Shown: positions 9,625 to 18,237 of the stretch, piece after piece
Layout of the letters: each line of letters begins with the position of its first letter
Position numbering within the stretch: position 1 is the stretch's first letter
Assembly: GCA_964393615.1 (NCBI GenBank)
Contig: CAYMUR010000009.1
Span: forward strand, 34,624 to 98,623
Source: CAYMUR01 sp964393615
Lineage (GTDB): Bacteria > Planctomycetota > Planctomycetia > Pirellulales > Pirellulaceae
Direction: 5' to 3'
Length of the DNA stretch: 64,000 nt
Notes under the pieces: generated by a model
Database searches by the model: none
What the model was told of the DNA's origin: nothing
What the model saw: the letters and a program-made list of their open reading frames with translations, nothing else
Position numbers and translations under genes: made by a program

Positions 9625-10509
9625 TCATATTGAAAAGACATTTAACCAGTTGGGAAGTAAGATTGCGATCTGCACGTAGAAAAAAACAGCCAAGTACGCC
9701 AACCGCAGACCTTGTCGATCCGGCCGCACCTGTGCCAGCCCTAAAATAGCAAGAATCGACGCAAAGCCGTGTACAGGAACCGTCAACAACGTGACCAGAA
9801 GAAACGCCAGTAAATATTGATCTTTGTGTCGCGTAAACCAGCGGGGCCCTAATCTGAGAAACGATGTCGCAACGGCCGCTTCGATAACCAACGTGGCATA
9901 ACAAGCGACATATGCCAGCGCGCGCAACCTGAAACTCGTTTGTAGCACAGCAGAAATCGTAGAACCAGGAAACAATTTCATCCATTCCAGGTTCTGCTGG
10001 TTGTATTTGACATCCGCTGCATCCATTCCTCCGGCCACCACCGCCAGGTTTAGAAAGCGAGAATCGGCCAAAAACTGGAAATGAAAAAACGTACCGTCAA
10101 GATACTCCCCGTTTACCACCTTCCAAAGTGTCGCCCAAACGAAGACCCAACCTACCAGCAGGCGGGCATTGGTACTGAGGCATTCTTCCTGATCGGTATG
10201 TCGCGTTGCCAACGCACAGGCTGCCACCCAATAAATCATCAAAAATTTATGGTTGTCGTAAACACACCAGTTTGGCACCAACAAAACAGTCATCACCAGC
10301 GCTAGCAACAGCCAGCAAGTGGTGACCATAAGAAATGCGTCGGTCAGCAACATGAATAGACAAAGAATCTGAACCGGTAGATTGATGGTAGTTGAACCTT
10401 CGGTGACGAAGCCATTGAGCAACAGAAACAAGCAGGTCAACCGGAGTACCAACAAGTATCGCGGTTGCTGGGCCAGTGCATCACGCAATCGTTGCAGGTG
10501 CTGGGACAT
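9625..10509 (-). CDS. HTTM-domain multipass membrane protein (vitamin K-dependent gamma-carboxylase-like)
   Basis: This 294-residue polytopic membrane protein has about seven to eight hydrophobic helices. It shows features of the HTTM family (horizontally transferred transmembrane domain), which is related to vitamin K-dependent gamma-glutamyl carboxylase: an early LLLNGFV helix, the KFLMIYWVAACAL segment, and a central KVVNGEYLDGTFFHF region typical of bacterial members. It begins 2 bp after the stop of the partner gene at 10512-11096, so translation is probably coupled. It lies at the end of an operon headed by a sialidase-like gene. The bacterial function is unknown; carboxylase activity should not be assumed. 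Confidence 0.8.
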   Translation of the reverse strand: MSQHLQRLRDALAQQPRYLLVLRLTCLFLLLNGFVTEGSTTINLPVQILCLFMLLTDAFLMVTTCWLLLALVMTVLLVPNWCVYDNHKFLMIYWVAACALATRHTDQEECLSTNARLLVGWVFVWATLWKVVNGEYLDGTFFHFQFLADSRFLNLAVVAGGMDAADVKYNQQNLEWMKLFPGSTISAVLQTSFRLRALAYVACYATLVIEAAVATSFLRLGPRWFTRHKDQYLLAFLLVTLLTVPVHGFASILAILGLAQVRPDRQGLRLAYLAVFFYVQIAILLPNWLNVFSI

Positions 10510-10511
10510 GT

Positions 10512-11096
10512 TTACGACTCACGATCCACTTCGATAGCGGGACCAACGGCTTGCCAGACGATGGTGCCACCTGACGCATCCAATGCAACCCGCCACAATT
10601 GAACCTGAACACGTGTCAAGCGGATGCTGCTTTCAATGAAAACACTACCGTCCTGGTGATCCTGTTGTCGTAAAATTCTCGGAACGGTTTCTGTGGGGGG
10701 ACAAATCCCGGGCCCCAACGATTCCGTTTCGACCCGATCCAAAAACTCCGTGAATGGCTTACCGTCAGGCACCCAATTTCCCGTGACCAGTTCATTGGCT
10801 AATGACCGGATGGCAACCTCATTCGGATAGCAACGCAGATACAAATCCAGCGGTTCGGAAAAAGCAACATTAAGCAGGTACGACTCCCCTTTCACGTCTT
10901 TACCATGAAATGAGAATCGCCGACTCGACGGTGTATCGATGCTGGAGAACATCCCGAACCCGCCCCCTTTCCAGGACACGAGCCCACGCTTTGTGACTAA
11001 CCCACATTGCATGACAGCAACGCTCAACAACACAGCAGAAGGTAGCCAGATCAGCCAGCGGCCATTTTGCAAGGTGGATATTTTTTCACCGTTCAT
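10512..11096 (-). CDS. Single-pass membrane partner of HTTM protein
   Basis: This 194-residue protein has one transmembrane helix near residues 14-32 and the motif SWKGGGFGMFSSID directly after it. This W-K-G-G-G-F-G-M-F pattern is characteristic of small proteins encoded next to HTTM genes in Planctomycetes and Actinobacteria. The rest is predicted extracytoplasmic with no catalytic signature. It sits 9 bp after the sialidase gene stop and 2 bp before the HTTM start, so the three genes form a tight operon. Function is unknown; a complex with the HTTM protein is inferred from the conserved pairing. Confidence 0.75.
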   Translation of the reverse strand: MNGEKISTLQNGRWLIWLPSAVLLSVAVMQCGLVTKRGLVSWKGGGFGMFSSIDTPSSRRFSFHGKDVKGESYLLNVAFSEPLDLYLRCYPNEVAIRSLANELVTGNWVPDGKPFTEFLDRVETESLGPGICPPTETVPRILRQQDHQDGSVFIESSIRLTRVQVQLWRVALDASGGTIVWQAVGPAIEVDRES

Positions 11097-11105
11097 TGCG
11101 CCAGT

Positions 11106-12302
11106 TTACCTGGTATCGATATGCCAGAACAAACCTTTCACCGAACGATCTTCTCCATGATAATAAGCGGTCAAAAAGTGATTGGGCGTCAGTTCCACGG
11201 TGGGGGTCATGTAGGAAAACCCAGGAGGGGTCGGAACCAGCACAAAATCCTGCGCTTTGTTAAATTGACTGGAACCGGCTTGGGTTCCGTCGACCCAGGA
11301 GCGGCCCCCATCAAGGCTGATGTTGACGACCAGCCGATAATCAGATGGTCCCGCTGCGGTATGTGGAATGACAACCACGTTGTCGTCGGTCCACAAGATC
11401 GTTGCTCGATGACTGTAGTAACCAAGATAACCGTTGGGTACCTCTTGAAAGGAGTGACCGCCATCGTTCGATTCGAGTAAGATCGCACCTTTGTAAGGCC
11501 AGCTCATGTTGGGCGGTGAATGGCCAATGTCATTGGAAATGCTCTCCTTCGTTTCACCTGGCAGGGTCATTCGCTGTTTGCGCGTCATGGCAAGGATGCG
11601 CTCTGTGTTCTGCGGATCTACGACATATTGTGTTTCCGCAACATGGGCATGCACCTCCGTCGGGTTTCCCCAGGTCTTGCCCCCATCGGTCGAACGAATC
11701 AATGTCTCATGGAAGCCCGGCCGCGATTGATCTTCTTGTTGGTAGTCCTTCCAATCGTTGTAACGCATACCCACTCCCAGCAACATGGTACCGTCAGGCC
11801 GTTGATAAAAAGTATTGAAATCGTTGGCACATATATGAAACGGATGCTGCGGAGCGCCAGGAGCTAACTGCGCAAAATCAATCTGGGATGTTGTCCAGTG
11901 AAAACCTCCGTCTTCAGAAACAGACACAAACAGGTCCTGGGATTGTCCGGCAGTCTTGTGCATGAGCCACAAACGACCATCGCGGCTCACTCCCAAGCCA
12001 TCCTGGATCTGCTTTCCTTCTACCTCCGTTAAATCAACGGGAATCGTTTTCCAGCTGGCACCGTTGTCAACGCTTTTGTACAACGCACCTTGCGTCTGGG
12101 TGTTCAAGTAGATGGAACCGTCCGGATGCCGAAGCATATTCATCATGGCTCTCCCGAAGTCGGGAGCAGCCGGTACGATCGTCATTTCTTTTTCGATTTC
12201 TACTTCGACACGATGGTCGTTTTCAGCCTGAACCGAAAATGAAGAGAGTGCAAACACAAGACACAAAACACACGACAAAATACGAAAAAGTACAATATCC
12301 AT
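11106..12302 (-). CDS. Secreted sialidase-like (BNR repeat) protein
   Basis: The protein has 398 residues from the ATG at 12302, which has a good ribosome-binding site (AAGGAG, 7 bases upstream). A signal peptide ends at VQA. The Asp-boxes are SVDNGASW, SEDGGFHW, STDGGKTW and SLDGGRSW. Blocks such as ILAMTRKQRMTLPGE, YKGAILLES and LGYYSHR align with the propeller of the PEP-CTERM protein at 3747-6395, so these are paralogues. This one lacks the LamG domain and sorting tail and should be freely secreted or periplasmic. It is first in an operon with the HTTM pair. Exo-sialidase activity is not proven. Confidence 0.85.
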   Translation of the reverse strand: MDIVLFRILSCVLCLVFALSSFSVQAENDHRVEVEIEKEMTIVPAAPDFGRAMMNMLRHPDGSIYLNTQTQGALYKSVDNGASWKTIPVDLTEVEGKQIQDGLGVSRDGRLWLMHKTAGQSQDLFVSVSEDGGFHWTTSQIDFAQLAPGAPQHPFHICANDFNTFYQRPDGTMLLGVGMRYNDWKDYQQEDQSRPGFHETLIRSTDGGKTWGNPTEVHAHVAETQYVVDPQNTERILAMTRKQRMTLPGETKESISNDIGHSPPNMSWPYKGAILLESNDGGHSFQEVPNGYLGYYSHRATILWTDDNVVVIPHTAAGPSDYRLVVNISLDGGRSWVDGTQAGSSQFNKAQDFVLVPTPPGFSYMTPTVELTPNHFLTAYYHGEDRSVKGLFWHIDTR

Positions 12303-12431
12303 TGTCGACTCCTTTTTTGAAGACCATGCCGAAACATATATTCTGTTATTACACCGCCACCTTGACACTCTTGTCAAACCCCCACACAACGTTAACCAGC
12401 ATTCGCCCTACTGTGCAAACAAGCAGCAGGG

Positions 12432-13601
12432 CTACTTAACAACGAGTTGTGCCAGTTTGATATCGCTCCGCTTGAACACTCCTTTTTCATAGAGTTCACC
12501 ATCGTAGTACGAAACCAACAAACGTTTGTCATCGAGTGGTAGGATACCGGCATACGATACGTCGCCACCCCATTCAGTGGGCAAGTTATAATGCCAGTCC
12601 AAGGACATGGTTTCACGGTTAAGGGTAAAGAGCGACGTACGGTATTGTCCTGGCTGATCGTCTGGAAAATCTTGCTTACGTCCACGGCAAACGACCACGA
12701 CCGTGCTCCCCATTCGTTCAGCGGCGGGACCATGAATTCCAATTGGCATGAATTGGTAACGTTCTCCTGAAAGCGGTCCCACCTCGGACCATTCCGTATA
12801 GGGTGGAGGCGCAACCAAGAGAATGTTTTGACGCACGATAGCCAGTAGAGATCCATCTTCCAGGAAAACTAACGCGGTCTCGGTCCGTTTACCGCCACGC
12901 GTCACCAAAGATACTGGCTGCCACAACTGACCATCAGGAGAACTCAATAATTCGACCTGCATCGTCCGTTTACCGCCTGGCAATGTGACATCAATGTCGG
13001 CTGCGACGTAATGTGTACCTTGATAGGTTTTCGGTTTCCAGAATCCATAATTGTAACGGTAAGCCGAAACAGGTTTCGTCCAGTGTTGGCCGTCTTCGGT
13101 AAACACCATGTAGCTCTCTTGGGCCGGCGTGCGGTCGCCAGGCCCAATGATTGACGCGCTATACACATACAACCGGTCGCCAGTCACCAGTATTTTTGGA
13201 TCGCGGTCATCGTGCTGGGTATTGAGCACCACGGTTGTCGACCAGTGACGCAAATCGGTGGATTGAGCCAACGTAATATGACCGCGCTTCACGTCCAGAT
13301 CTTCCCAGCCTTCATCCCACGGGGTGGCGTGGGTATTGGCCGAGCGAAAAGCAACGTAATAGCTGCCTCTCCACGTCGCAATGCTGGTGAAAGCATTATG
13401 GTTTCCGTCCGAAAAAATCGTTTCGACTTTTTCCACCTCAATTTTTTTCTGCTTATCCGGAGATAGTTCATCAGCCAAGGCGACGATTTTTTCCGACCAA
13501 TCGGCCAAACGAAAGCCAGCATAACTCGCTAGTACTCCACGCCCAATATCCATGGGGCGTTGCAGAAAATTCCTTCTTGTGCTTCTAAACTTCTGTTGCA
13601 T
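12432..13601 (-). CDS. Sialidase-like beta-propeller protein with Tat-like N-terminus
   Basis: This 389-residue protein begins with a twin-arginine-like sequence (STRRNFLQRP) and a weak hydrophobic stretch, so Tat export is possible. The body is a BNR/sialidase-superfamily propeller containing FTSIATWRGSYYVAFR, STDLRHWSTTVV, FTEDGQHWTKP and SSPDGQLWQP. The C-terminal blade has the usual LVSYYDGELYEKG with an Asp-Gly-Glu motif. It is the upstream neighbour of the sialidase operon with a 129-bp gap, so it may be co-transcribed or have its own promoter. It belongs to a group of exo-alpha-sialidase-like proteins in Planctomycetes whose substrate is unknown. Confidence 0.8.
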   Translation of the reverse strand: MQQKFRSTRRNFLQRPMDIGRGVLASYAGFRLADWSEKIVALADELSPDKQKKIEVEKVETIFSDGNHNAFTSIATWRGSYYVAFRSANTHATPWDEGWEDLDVKRGHITLAQSTDLRHWSTTVVLNTQHDDRDPKILVTGDRLYVYSASIIGPGDRTPAQESYMVFTEDGQHWTKPVSAYRYNYGFWKPKTYQGTHYVAADIDVTLPGGKRTMQVELLSSPDGQLWQPVSLVTRGGKRTETALVFLEDGSLLAIVRQNILLVAPPPYTEWSEVGPLSGERYQFMPIGIHGPAAERMGSTVVVVCRGRKQDFPDDQPGQYRTSLFTLNRETMSLDWHYNLPTEWGGDVSYAGILPLDDKRLLVSYYDGELYEKGVFKRSDIKLAQLVVK

Positions 13602-13792
13602 GGTAAATACGATCGGTTTTCATCGAAAAAAACAGTAAAAACAGTAAAACAAGCGTGGTGACGATCATTTTACTTAGGATTCAGCGGCCAACTGTAATCA
13701 TAGTCTGTTTGCCCAACCAATGGGACAAGGAGGATGGACAACTCTTACCAATCAATTCGAAACCGTTACTGGAAAAAATCAGATCACTCCAC

Positions 13793-14908
13793 TTAAACCG
13801 ACAATCGCACCCAACTAATTTGCATCATTTGCGCTGTCCCTTCGTAGTAAACGACCAACACGTCTCCGCCAGGCAACGCTTCGGCATATGGCAACCCAAA
13901 GCTCCAAAGTTCCATCTGGGAAAGCAACTTTGCGGTATTGGTAGGATCGTTCCGCGCGGTTGAAGCATATTCAAACAAAGAAATTTCACTATCCTCGCTA
14001 AAATGTGATGTGCCGGATTCCGCCAAACGGGCTCGGATCGAACAGGAACCGAAACGGTCAACCCAGGCCAACACAAATTTACCATCCGGCAATACGGCCG
14101 GAACGGACGGTTGGTCGGCGAACCCCAATGCTTCTGGTCCCGCCCACGTCTGGCCCTCGTCCTCGCTGACACGACGTTGGATAGGCTGGTACTTCGTCGT
14201 TTCCCGGTCATAGGTCCAAGAAAAAGAGATAACCCTGCCCTCCGTGTCAACCGCAGCCCGCTGGTCCCAATAGAAAATGCGTGCCTCAGGATCTTGACTG
14301 ACAGTGTGTGGCTTTCCCCAGGTTTGCCCCAGGTCGTCTGAATACAAATAGACCACTCGCTGCATCCACTGGGAAACATCCTCATAATGTTTGTTTGTCT
14401 CGACGCTTACCGCCAAGCGCCCGCTGGGCAGCTTTAACAAAGGATTCGTCAACGACGCTGGTCCGATATCATCCGGACAGGGCAAAACTCGCCATGGTCC
14501 CCAAGTGTTACCCAAGTCGTACGAGTCGGCCAACAAAACTTGCATGGGCAAACAGCCTTCGGTCTGTTCGTTGAACAACGGTTTTCCTGGATAAGTTTCG
14601 CGGTCGACCCAACAGGCCACCATGATTAAATGCTGCTCTGACAAAGGTGTGATATAGGCCACGGAGATGGAGCCTTGTTTGTTTTCAACAACGCGATCCA
14701 GTGGTGCGACTGGATCGCCCCATGTTCGTCCTTCATCATGTGATCGACGAAATTCGACGGTTCCGTCTGCAGAATCTTTGCCCGAGCCGACACGATAACT
14801 GGCCATTAAAGAACCATCCGGTAACGTAGCGACAGCAGGAAATGTTGAGATGGCTCGTGCGCTACCAGGTGCTCCAGCGTTTAAAACTCCACGATCTATG
14901 ATTTGCAT
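13793..14908 (-). CDS. Exo-alpha-sialidase-like propeller protein, cytoplasmic by prediction
   Basis: From the ATG at 14908 the product is 371 residues. The open frame extends 135 bp upstream but without sialidase-like sequence. The start MQIIDRGVLNAG has no signal peptide, in contrast to the other propellers in this window. Asp-box motifs are SHDEGRTWGDP, SYDLGNTWGPW, SDDLGQTWGKP and SEDEGQTWAGP, and a C-terminal VVYYEG motif is present. It belongs to the sialidase superfamily; it may be cytosolic or use another export path. Five tandem 16-bp repeats lie about 180-260 bp upstream of the start. Confidence 0.8.
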   Translation of the reverse strand: MQIIDRGVLNAGAPGSARAISTFPAVATLPDGSLMASYRVGSGKDSADGTVEFRRSHDEGRTWGDPVAPLDRVVENKQGSISVAYITPLSEQHLIMVACWVDRETYPGKPLFNEQTEGCLPMQVLLADSYDLGNTWGPWRVLPCPDDIGPASLTNPLLKLPSGRLAVSVETNKHYEDVSQWMQRVVYLYSDDLGQTWGKPHTVSQDPEARIFYWDQRAAVDTEGRVISFSWTYDRETTKYQPIQRRVSEDEGQTWAGPEALGFADQPSVPAVLPDGKFVLAWVDRFGSCSIRARLAESGTSHFSEDSEISLFEYASTARNDPTNTAKLLSQMELWSFGLPYAEALPGGDVLVVYYEGTAQMMQISWVRLSV

Positions 14909-15051
14909 TGTCAGACCTTGGGTCCCCTTCACTTGATTGTTTTCTATACGGAGAGAAATCTGGACCATTGACGGCAAAACGCCACATGTATCACATTGCC
15001 ATCGACTCGAATGTACCACATCCGTCTTATCCTCCATATGCACGACCTTAC

Positions 15052-15167
15052 TTTTTCCAGAGACTATTTTTCCAGAGACTATTTTTTACCGGCAGACGGT
15101 TTTACCGGCAGACGGTGTTTTACCAGTAGGCGGTTTTACCGGCAGACGGTGTTTTACCGGTAGACGG
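15052..15167. repeat. Short tandem repeats upstream of the sialidase gene
   Basis: There are two exact copies of a 15-bp unit (TTTTTCCAGAGACTA, 15052-15081). They are followed by five copies of a 16-bp unit close to TTTTACCGGCAGACGG, starting at 15084, 15100, 15118, 15134 and 15152. The spacing alternates 16, 18, 16, 18 because a TG is inserted after every second copy. The array lies between comM and the sialidase-like gene on the minus strand, where promoter and leader sequences are expected. Confidence 0.9.
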
Positions 15168-15251
15168 TGTGCTGCAATGTCGGTTGCACCAGATTCCTCA
15201 GACGCCGCCGTGGGTAATGAATTGTGGTTAGTCCTGGTACTAGCCGTCAGT

Positions 15252-16790
15252 TCATGTCCACATCTGCCGATCCAGCATACGGTAATTAATCGCTTCGCTA
15301 ATGTGCCCCACTTTGATGTCGACACTTTGATCCAGATCAGCAATCGTACGAGACACCCGCAAGACCTTATCGTGGGCACGAGCCGACAGTCCCATCTCGT
15401 TCACACTGGCAGTCAAAATTCGCATGCTTTCTGTGTCCAATTTGCAATATTTGCGTACTTGGCGCGAACTCATTTGACCATTATGTCGTTCTTTGCTCTC
15501 GGCAAAACGACGATCCTGTGAAGTGCGGGCCAGCATCACCATCTCGCGCATCTCTGTACTCGACGTACCGGGAACGGAACATGAAAGCTCTTGAAACGGA
15601 ACCGCTGGCACTTCGATGTGAAGGTCGATTCGATCCAGTAGAGGACCACTGATTTTTGACATATATCGTTCCACCTGCGGCGGTGAACAATGACAATCGC
15701 GTCTCGTGTCGCCCCGATAACCACAAGGACACGGGTTTAGCGCCGCAATTAACATGATGTTAGCCGGAAAAGTTGTGGCAGTCATGGCGCGCGAAATCGT
15801 AACCGTGCCGTCTTCGAGTGGCTGCCGTAACACCTCTAACGTCGATCGGTTAAATTCAGGTAATTCATCGAGAAACAAGACTCCATGGTGTGACAAACTG
15901 ATCTCACCCGGCGTTGGTATCGAACCACCACCTACAAGTCCCGCCTTACTGATCGTGTGGTGGGGTGTGCGAAACGGCCGTACCGCCATCAATGACTGTC
16001 CCGGCGACAACCTCCCCATTGCACTGTAAATGCGCGTCGTTTCGATCGACTCGGTAGAGGATAACGCAGGAAGAATTGTCGGCGTTCTTTTGGCTAACAT
16101 CGTCTTGCCCGACCCAGGGGGACCTACCATCAACAAATTATGCTTTCCAGCTGCCGCAATGGTCAGCGCCCGCTTCGCCATTTCCTGTCCACTGACGTCC
16201 GCAAAATCGGTGTCATAACATGATAGTTGAGTAAACATTTCTCCAATTCGAGAAGGCACAGGCTCCAGATGAAGTTCTCCCGTAAAAAAACCGACCGCTT
16301 GGGCCAAACTATCCACCGCAAACACCTTGACATCTTCGACGACAGCCGCCTCCGCCGCACTCTCGGCTGGAACAACCATCCCGTCTAGCCCTTTCTGGCG
16401 AGCGACAGCAATGGACATCGATAAGGCTCCTTTCGCCGGCCTCGTCTGCCCTTCGAGCGACAGTTCGCCAATCGCCGCATAACGGTCGAATTTCTCAGAA
16501 CTGATTTGACCGCTGGCAGCTAATAGACCGAGGCACATGGGTAAATCAAACGACGCCGCCTGCTTCGGCAGCTCAGCCGGCGCCAAATTGATTACGACAC
16601 GATCCTGAGGCCGCACAAATCCTGAATTGACCATCGCTCGCTCGACACGATGGGTACTCTCCTTGACCGCCGCCTCGGGAAGTCCTACCAGGATTGTTTT
16701 TGGAAGGGCCCCCGGAGAAATATCAACCTCTACCTCTACTGGCAACGCTTCAATTCCTAACATCGAAAAAGTTTTCAGTTTGGCAAGCAT
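15252..16790 (-). CDS. comM: YifB/ComM family Mg chelatase-like AAA ATPase
   Basis: The 512-residue product from the ATG at 16790 matches the family length; the frame is open 114 bp further upstream but the conserved start is MLAKLKTFSMLGIEAL. The N-terminal subdomain contains the typical VGLPEAAVKES and NLAPAELPKQAASFDLP. The AAA core has Walker A GPPGSGKTMLAKR and a Walker B region LFLDELPEF, then the zinc-ribbon-like CPCGYRGD with further cysteines. ComM is a hexameric helicase that aids branch migration during natural transformation in proteobacteria; the role in this phylum is not tested. It is a single gene without operon partners. Confidence 0.93.
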   Translation of the reverse strand: MLAKLKTFSMLGIEALPVEVEVDISPGALPKTILVGLPEAAVKESTHRVERAMVNSGFVRPQDRVVINLAPAELPKQAASFDLPMCLGLLAASGQISSEKFDRYAAIGELSLEGQTRPAKGALSMSIAVARQKGLDGMVVPAESAAEAAVVEDVKVFAVDSLAQAVGFFTGELHLEPVPSRIGEMFTQLSCYDTDFADVSGQEMAKRALTIAAAGKHNLLMVGPPGSGKTMLAKRTPTILPALSSTESIETTRIYSAMGRLSPGQSLMAVRPFRTPHHTISKAGLVGGGSIPTPGEISLSHHGVLFLDELPEFNRSTLEVLRQPLEDGTVTISRAMTATTFPANIMLIAALNPCPCGYRGDTRRDCHCSPPQVERYMSKISGPLLDRIDLHIEVPAVPFQELSCSVPGTSSTEMREMVMLARTSQDRRFAESKERHNGQMSSRQVRKYCKLDTESMRILTASVNEMGLSARAHDKVLRVSRTIADLDQSVDIKVGHISEAINYRMLDRQMWT

Positions 16791-17301
16791 GGTGGGAAAA
16801 CACTCCATATTCATCAAATCAACAATCGTCGTCTTTATTTTGTGAAGACGGGTGCAGGCCTGCAATAACTGAACATAGCCGTATTGCTTCCGGTTTCGAT
16901 ACAAACATCACGTTAGTGGCTCATCATGGGCCACTAACGCTGAAAATCAGACAAGACTCTCCAAGACACGACTTCCCCTGAGGTTCCAAACTCCAGGAAC
17001 CATCTCCCAACAGAAAACCGGGCAGCGGAGTCGACTGCATGGCATCCGCCCAGGAAGCCTCCTGCGAAGATAGCGACAGGAGTGACGTTTTGGTTCGCCT
17101 CAGAATCTGGCTTGCCTGGTTCTCCCTTGGAATTCAGGGAAAACGACTACTCTAAACGAGAATGCAAACCATTTTCTGTAATTTTATTGCCGCCGCATTT
17201 TCACGCATTTTCTACACACTCTTGGGGAATGAACGGCGCTATTGGTGCGCGCCGCACAGATTGCTATTCTAGCGAGACCTCAGTTCGATGAATCACAGGG
17301 A
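16791..17301. other. Intergenic region with a 10-bp perfect hairpin between divergent comM and the PAP2 gene
   Basis: This is the shared upstream region of two divergent genes. A strong inverted repeat is present at 16911-16939: CGTTAGTGGC, nine-base loop, GCCACTAACG. It has no adjacent T tract on either strand, so it looks like an operator or an RNA hairpin more than a terminator. A second, weaker palindrome (CTCCTG...CAGGAG) lies near 17068-17091. No RNA family was recognised. Confidence 0.55.
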
Positions 17302-18129
17302 ATGACAGGAATCGCTTCTAATCTCCTTGGGGACACTTCCTTTTCCATGTTAACCGCCACCGATTGCAGCCAGAAACCAGGTCCTGAATGGAACACCGAA
17401 TCGTCCGGCAACGGATTGTTCGCAACCGGTTTCACACGCGCCCACGTTTTCTCGCTAACCTCCTTGTTACTGGCTTTTTGTGCCATGTCAATCGACATGC
17501 CACTGGCATGCTGGGTCCACAACCTGCAAATCACACAAGCTCCTTACTGGTTTCGCGTGTTTGCAAAATTGTGCGCTCTGTCCGAAATCATCTCACACGG
17601 CCAAGGTGTCTTGCTCGTGTTATTCGGATTATTTGTCCTGGATCGCGCACGCTTTCGATTCATCCCCAGACTACTGTCCTGTTCCCTGCTGGCAGGACTG
17701 CTGGCGGTAGTCTGCAAGGCATTGGTCGTGCGGGCTCGCCCGTCTGTCTTTGTATCCGAGTATCTAGCGGGACGTGCGACAGAGTCTTTTGACAGGTGGT
17801 TGCCCTACCTGACCGAAGGTGTGACTGGCAGCCCCTTCAACTCATTTCCGTCTGCCCATACGGCCACCGCGATTGGCCTGGCGATCGGCTTGAGTTGGCT
17901 CTATCCCCACGCACGCTGGTATTTTTTTGTGCTGGCCTTTCTGGCAGCTTGCCAGCGCATCGTTGTAGAAGCCCATTACATCAGTGACATTCTGGTGGGT
18001 GGCGCTATCGGCTCTGCATTTGCGTTACTCTGCATTGGCCCAGGCTATCTCGGCCGACTGTTTACTTGGCTGGAACAGTCGTCCTGGCCAACAAAGCAAG
18101 ACAAAACTGCAAAAGCAACGCCACCGTAG
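17302..18129 (+). CDS. PAP2-family membrane phosphatase
   Basis: This protein of about 275 residues has six hydrophobic helices. It carries the three phosphatase motifs of the PAP2/phosphatidic acid phosphatase type 2 superfamily: KALVVRARP, FPSAH and RIVVEAHYISD. These place the catalytic His and Arg residues at the membrane-periplasm face. Bacterial members dephosphorylate undecaprenyl pyrophosphate, phosphatidylglycerol phosphate or lipid A. The start is uncertain: ATG at 17302 is preferred, 17242 and 17347 are alternatives. The gene is monocistronic, next to the convergent yhaN-like gene. Confidence 0.87.
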   Translation: MTGIASNLLGDTSFSMLTATDCSQKPGPEWNTESSGNGLFATGFTRAHVFSLTSLLLAFCAMSIDMPLACWVHNLQITQAPYWFRVFAKLCALSEIISHGQGVLLVLFGLFVLDRARFRFIPRLLSCSLLAGLLAVVCKALVVRARPSVFVSEYLAGRATESFDRWLPYLTEGVTGSPFNSFPSAHTATAIGLAIGLSWLYPHARWYFFVLAFLAACQRIVVEAHYISDILVGGAIGSAFALLCIGPGYLGRLFTWLEQSSWPTKQDKTAKATPP

Positions 18130-18237
18130 TTAGTGATTCAGCGTCAACGTTCTTCATCTCAATGAGTACCGCCCAATCCTCAGCCGGGTCCGTCCAATGC
18201 ATCGGGCCAATTTCAGACCCCCGGTGGTAATCACTGG

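Noticed and set aside
15052..15167. CRISPR array
   Set aside because: Repeat units are 15-16 bp and abut each other; there are no unique spacers and no cas genes.
16960..17110. Structured non-coding RNA (SRP, RNase P or riboswitch)
   Set aside because: Some palindromes are present but no conserved core of these RNA classes could be matched.
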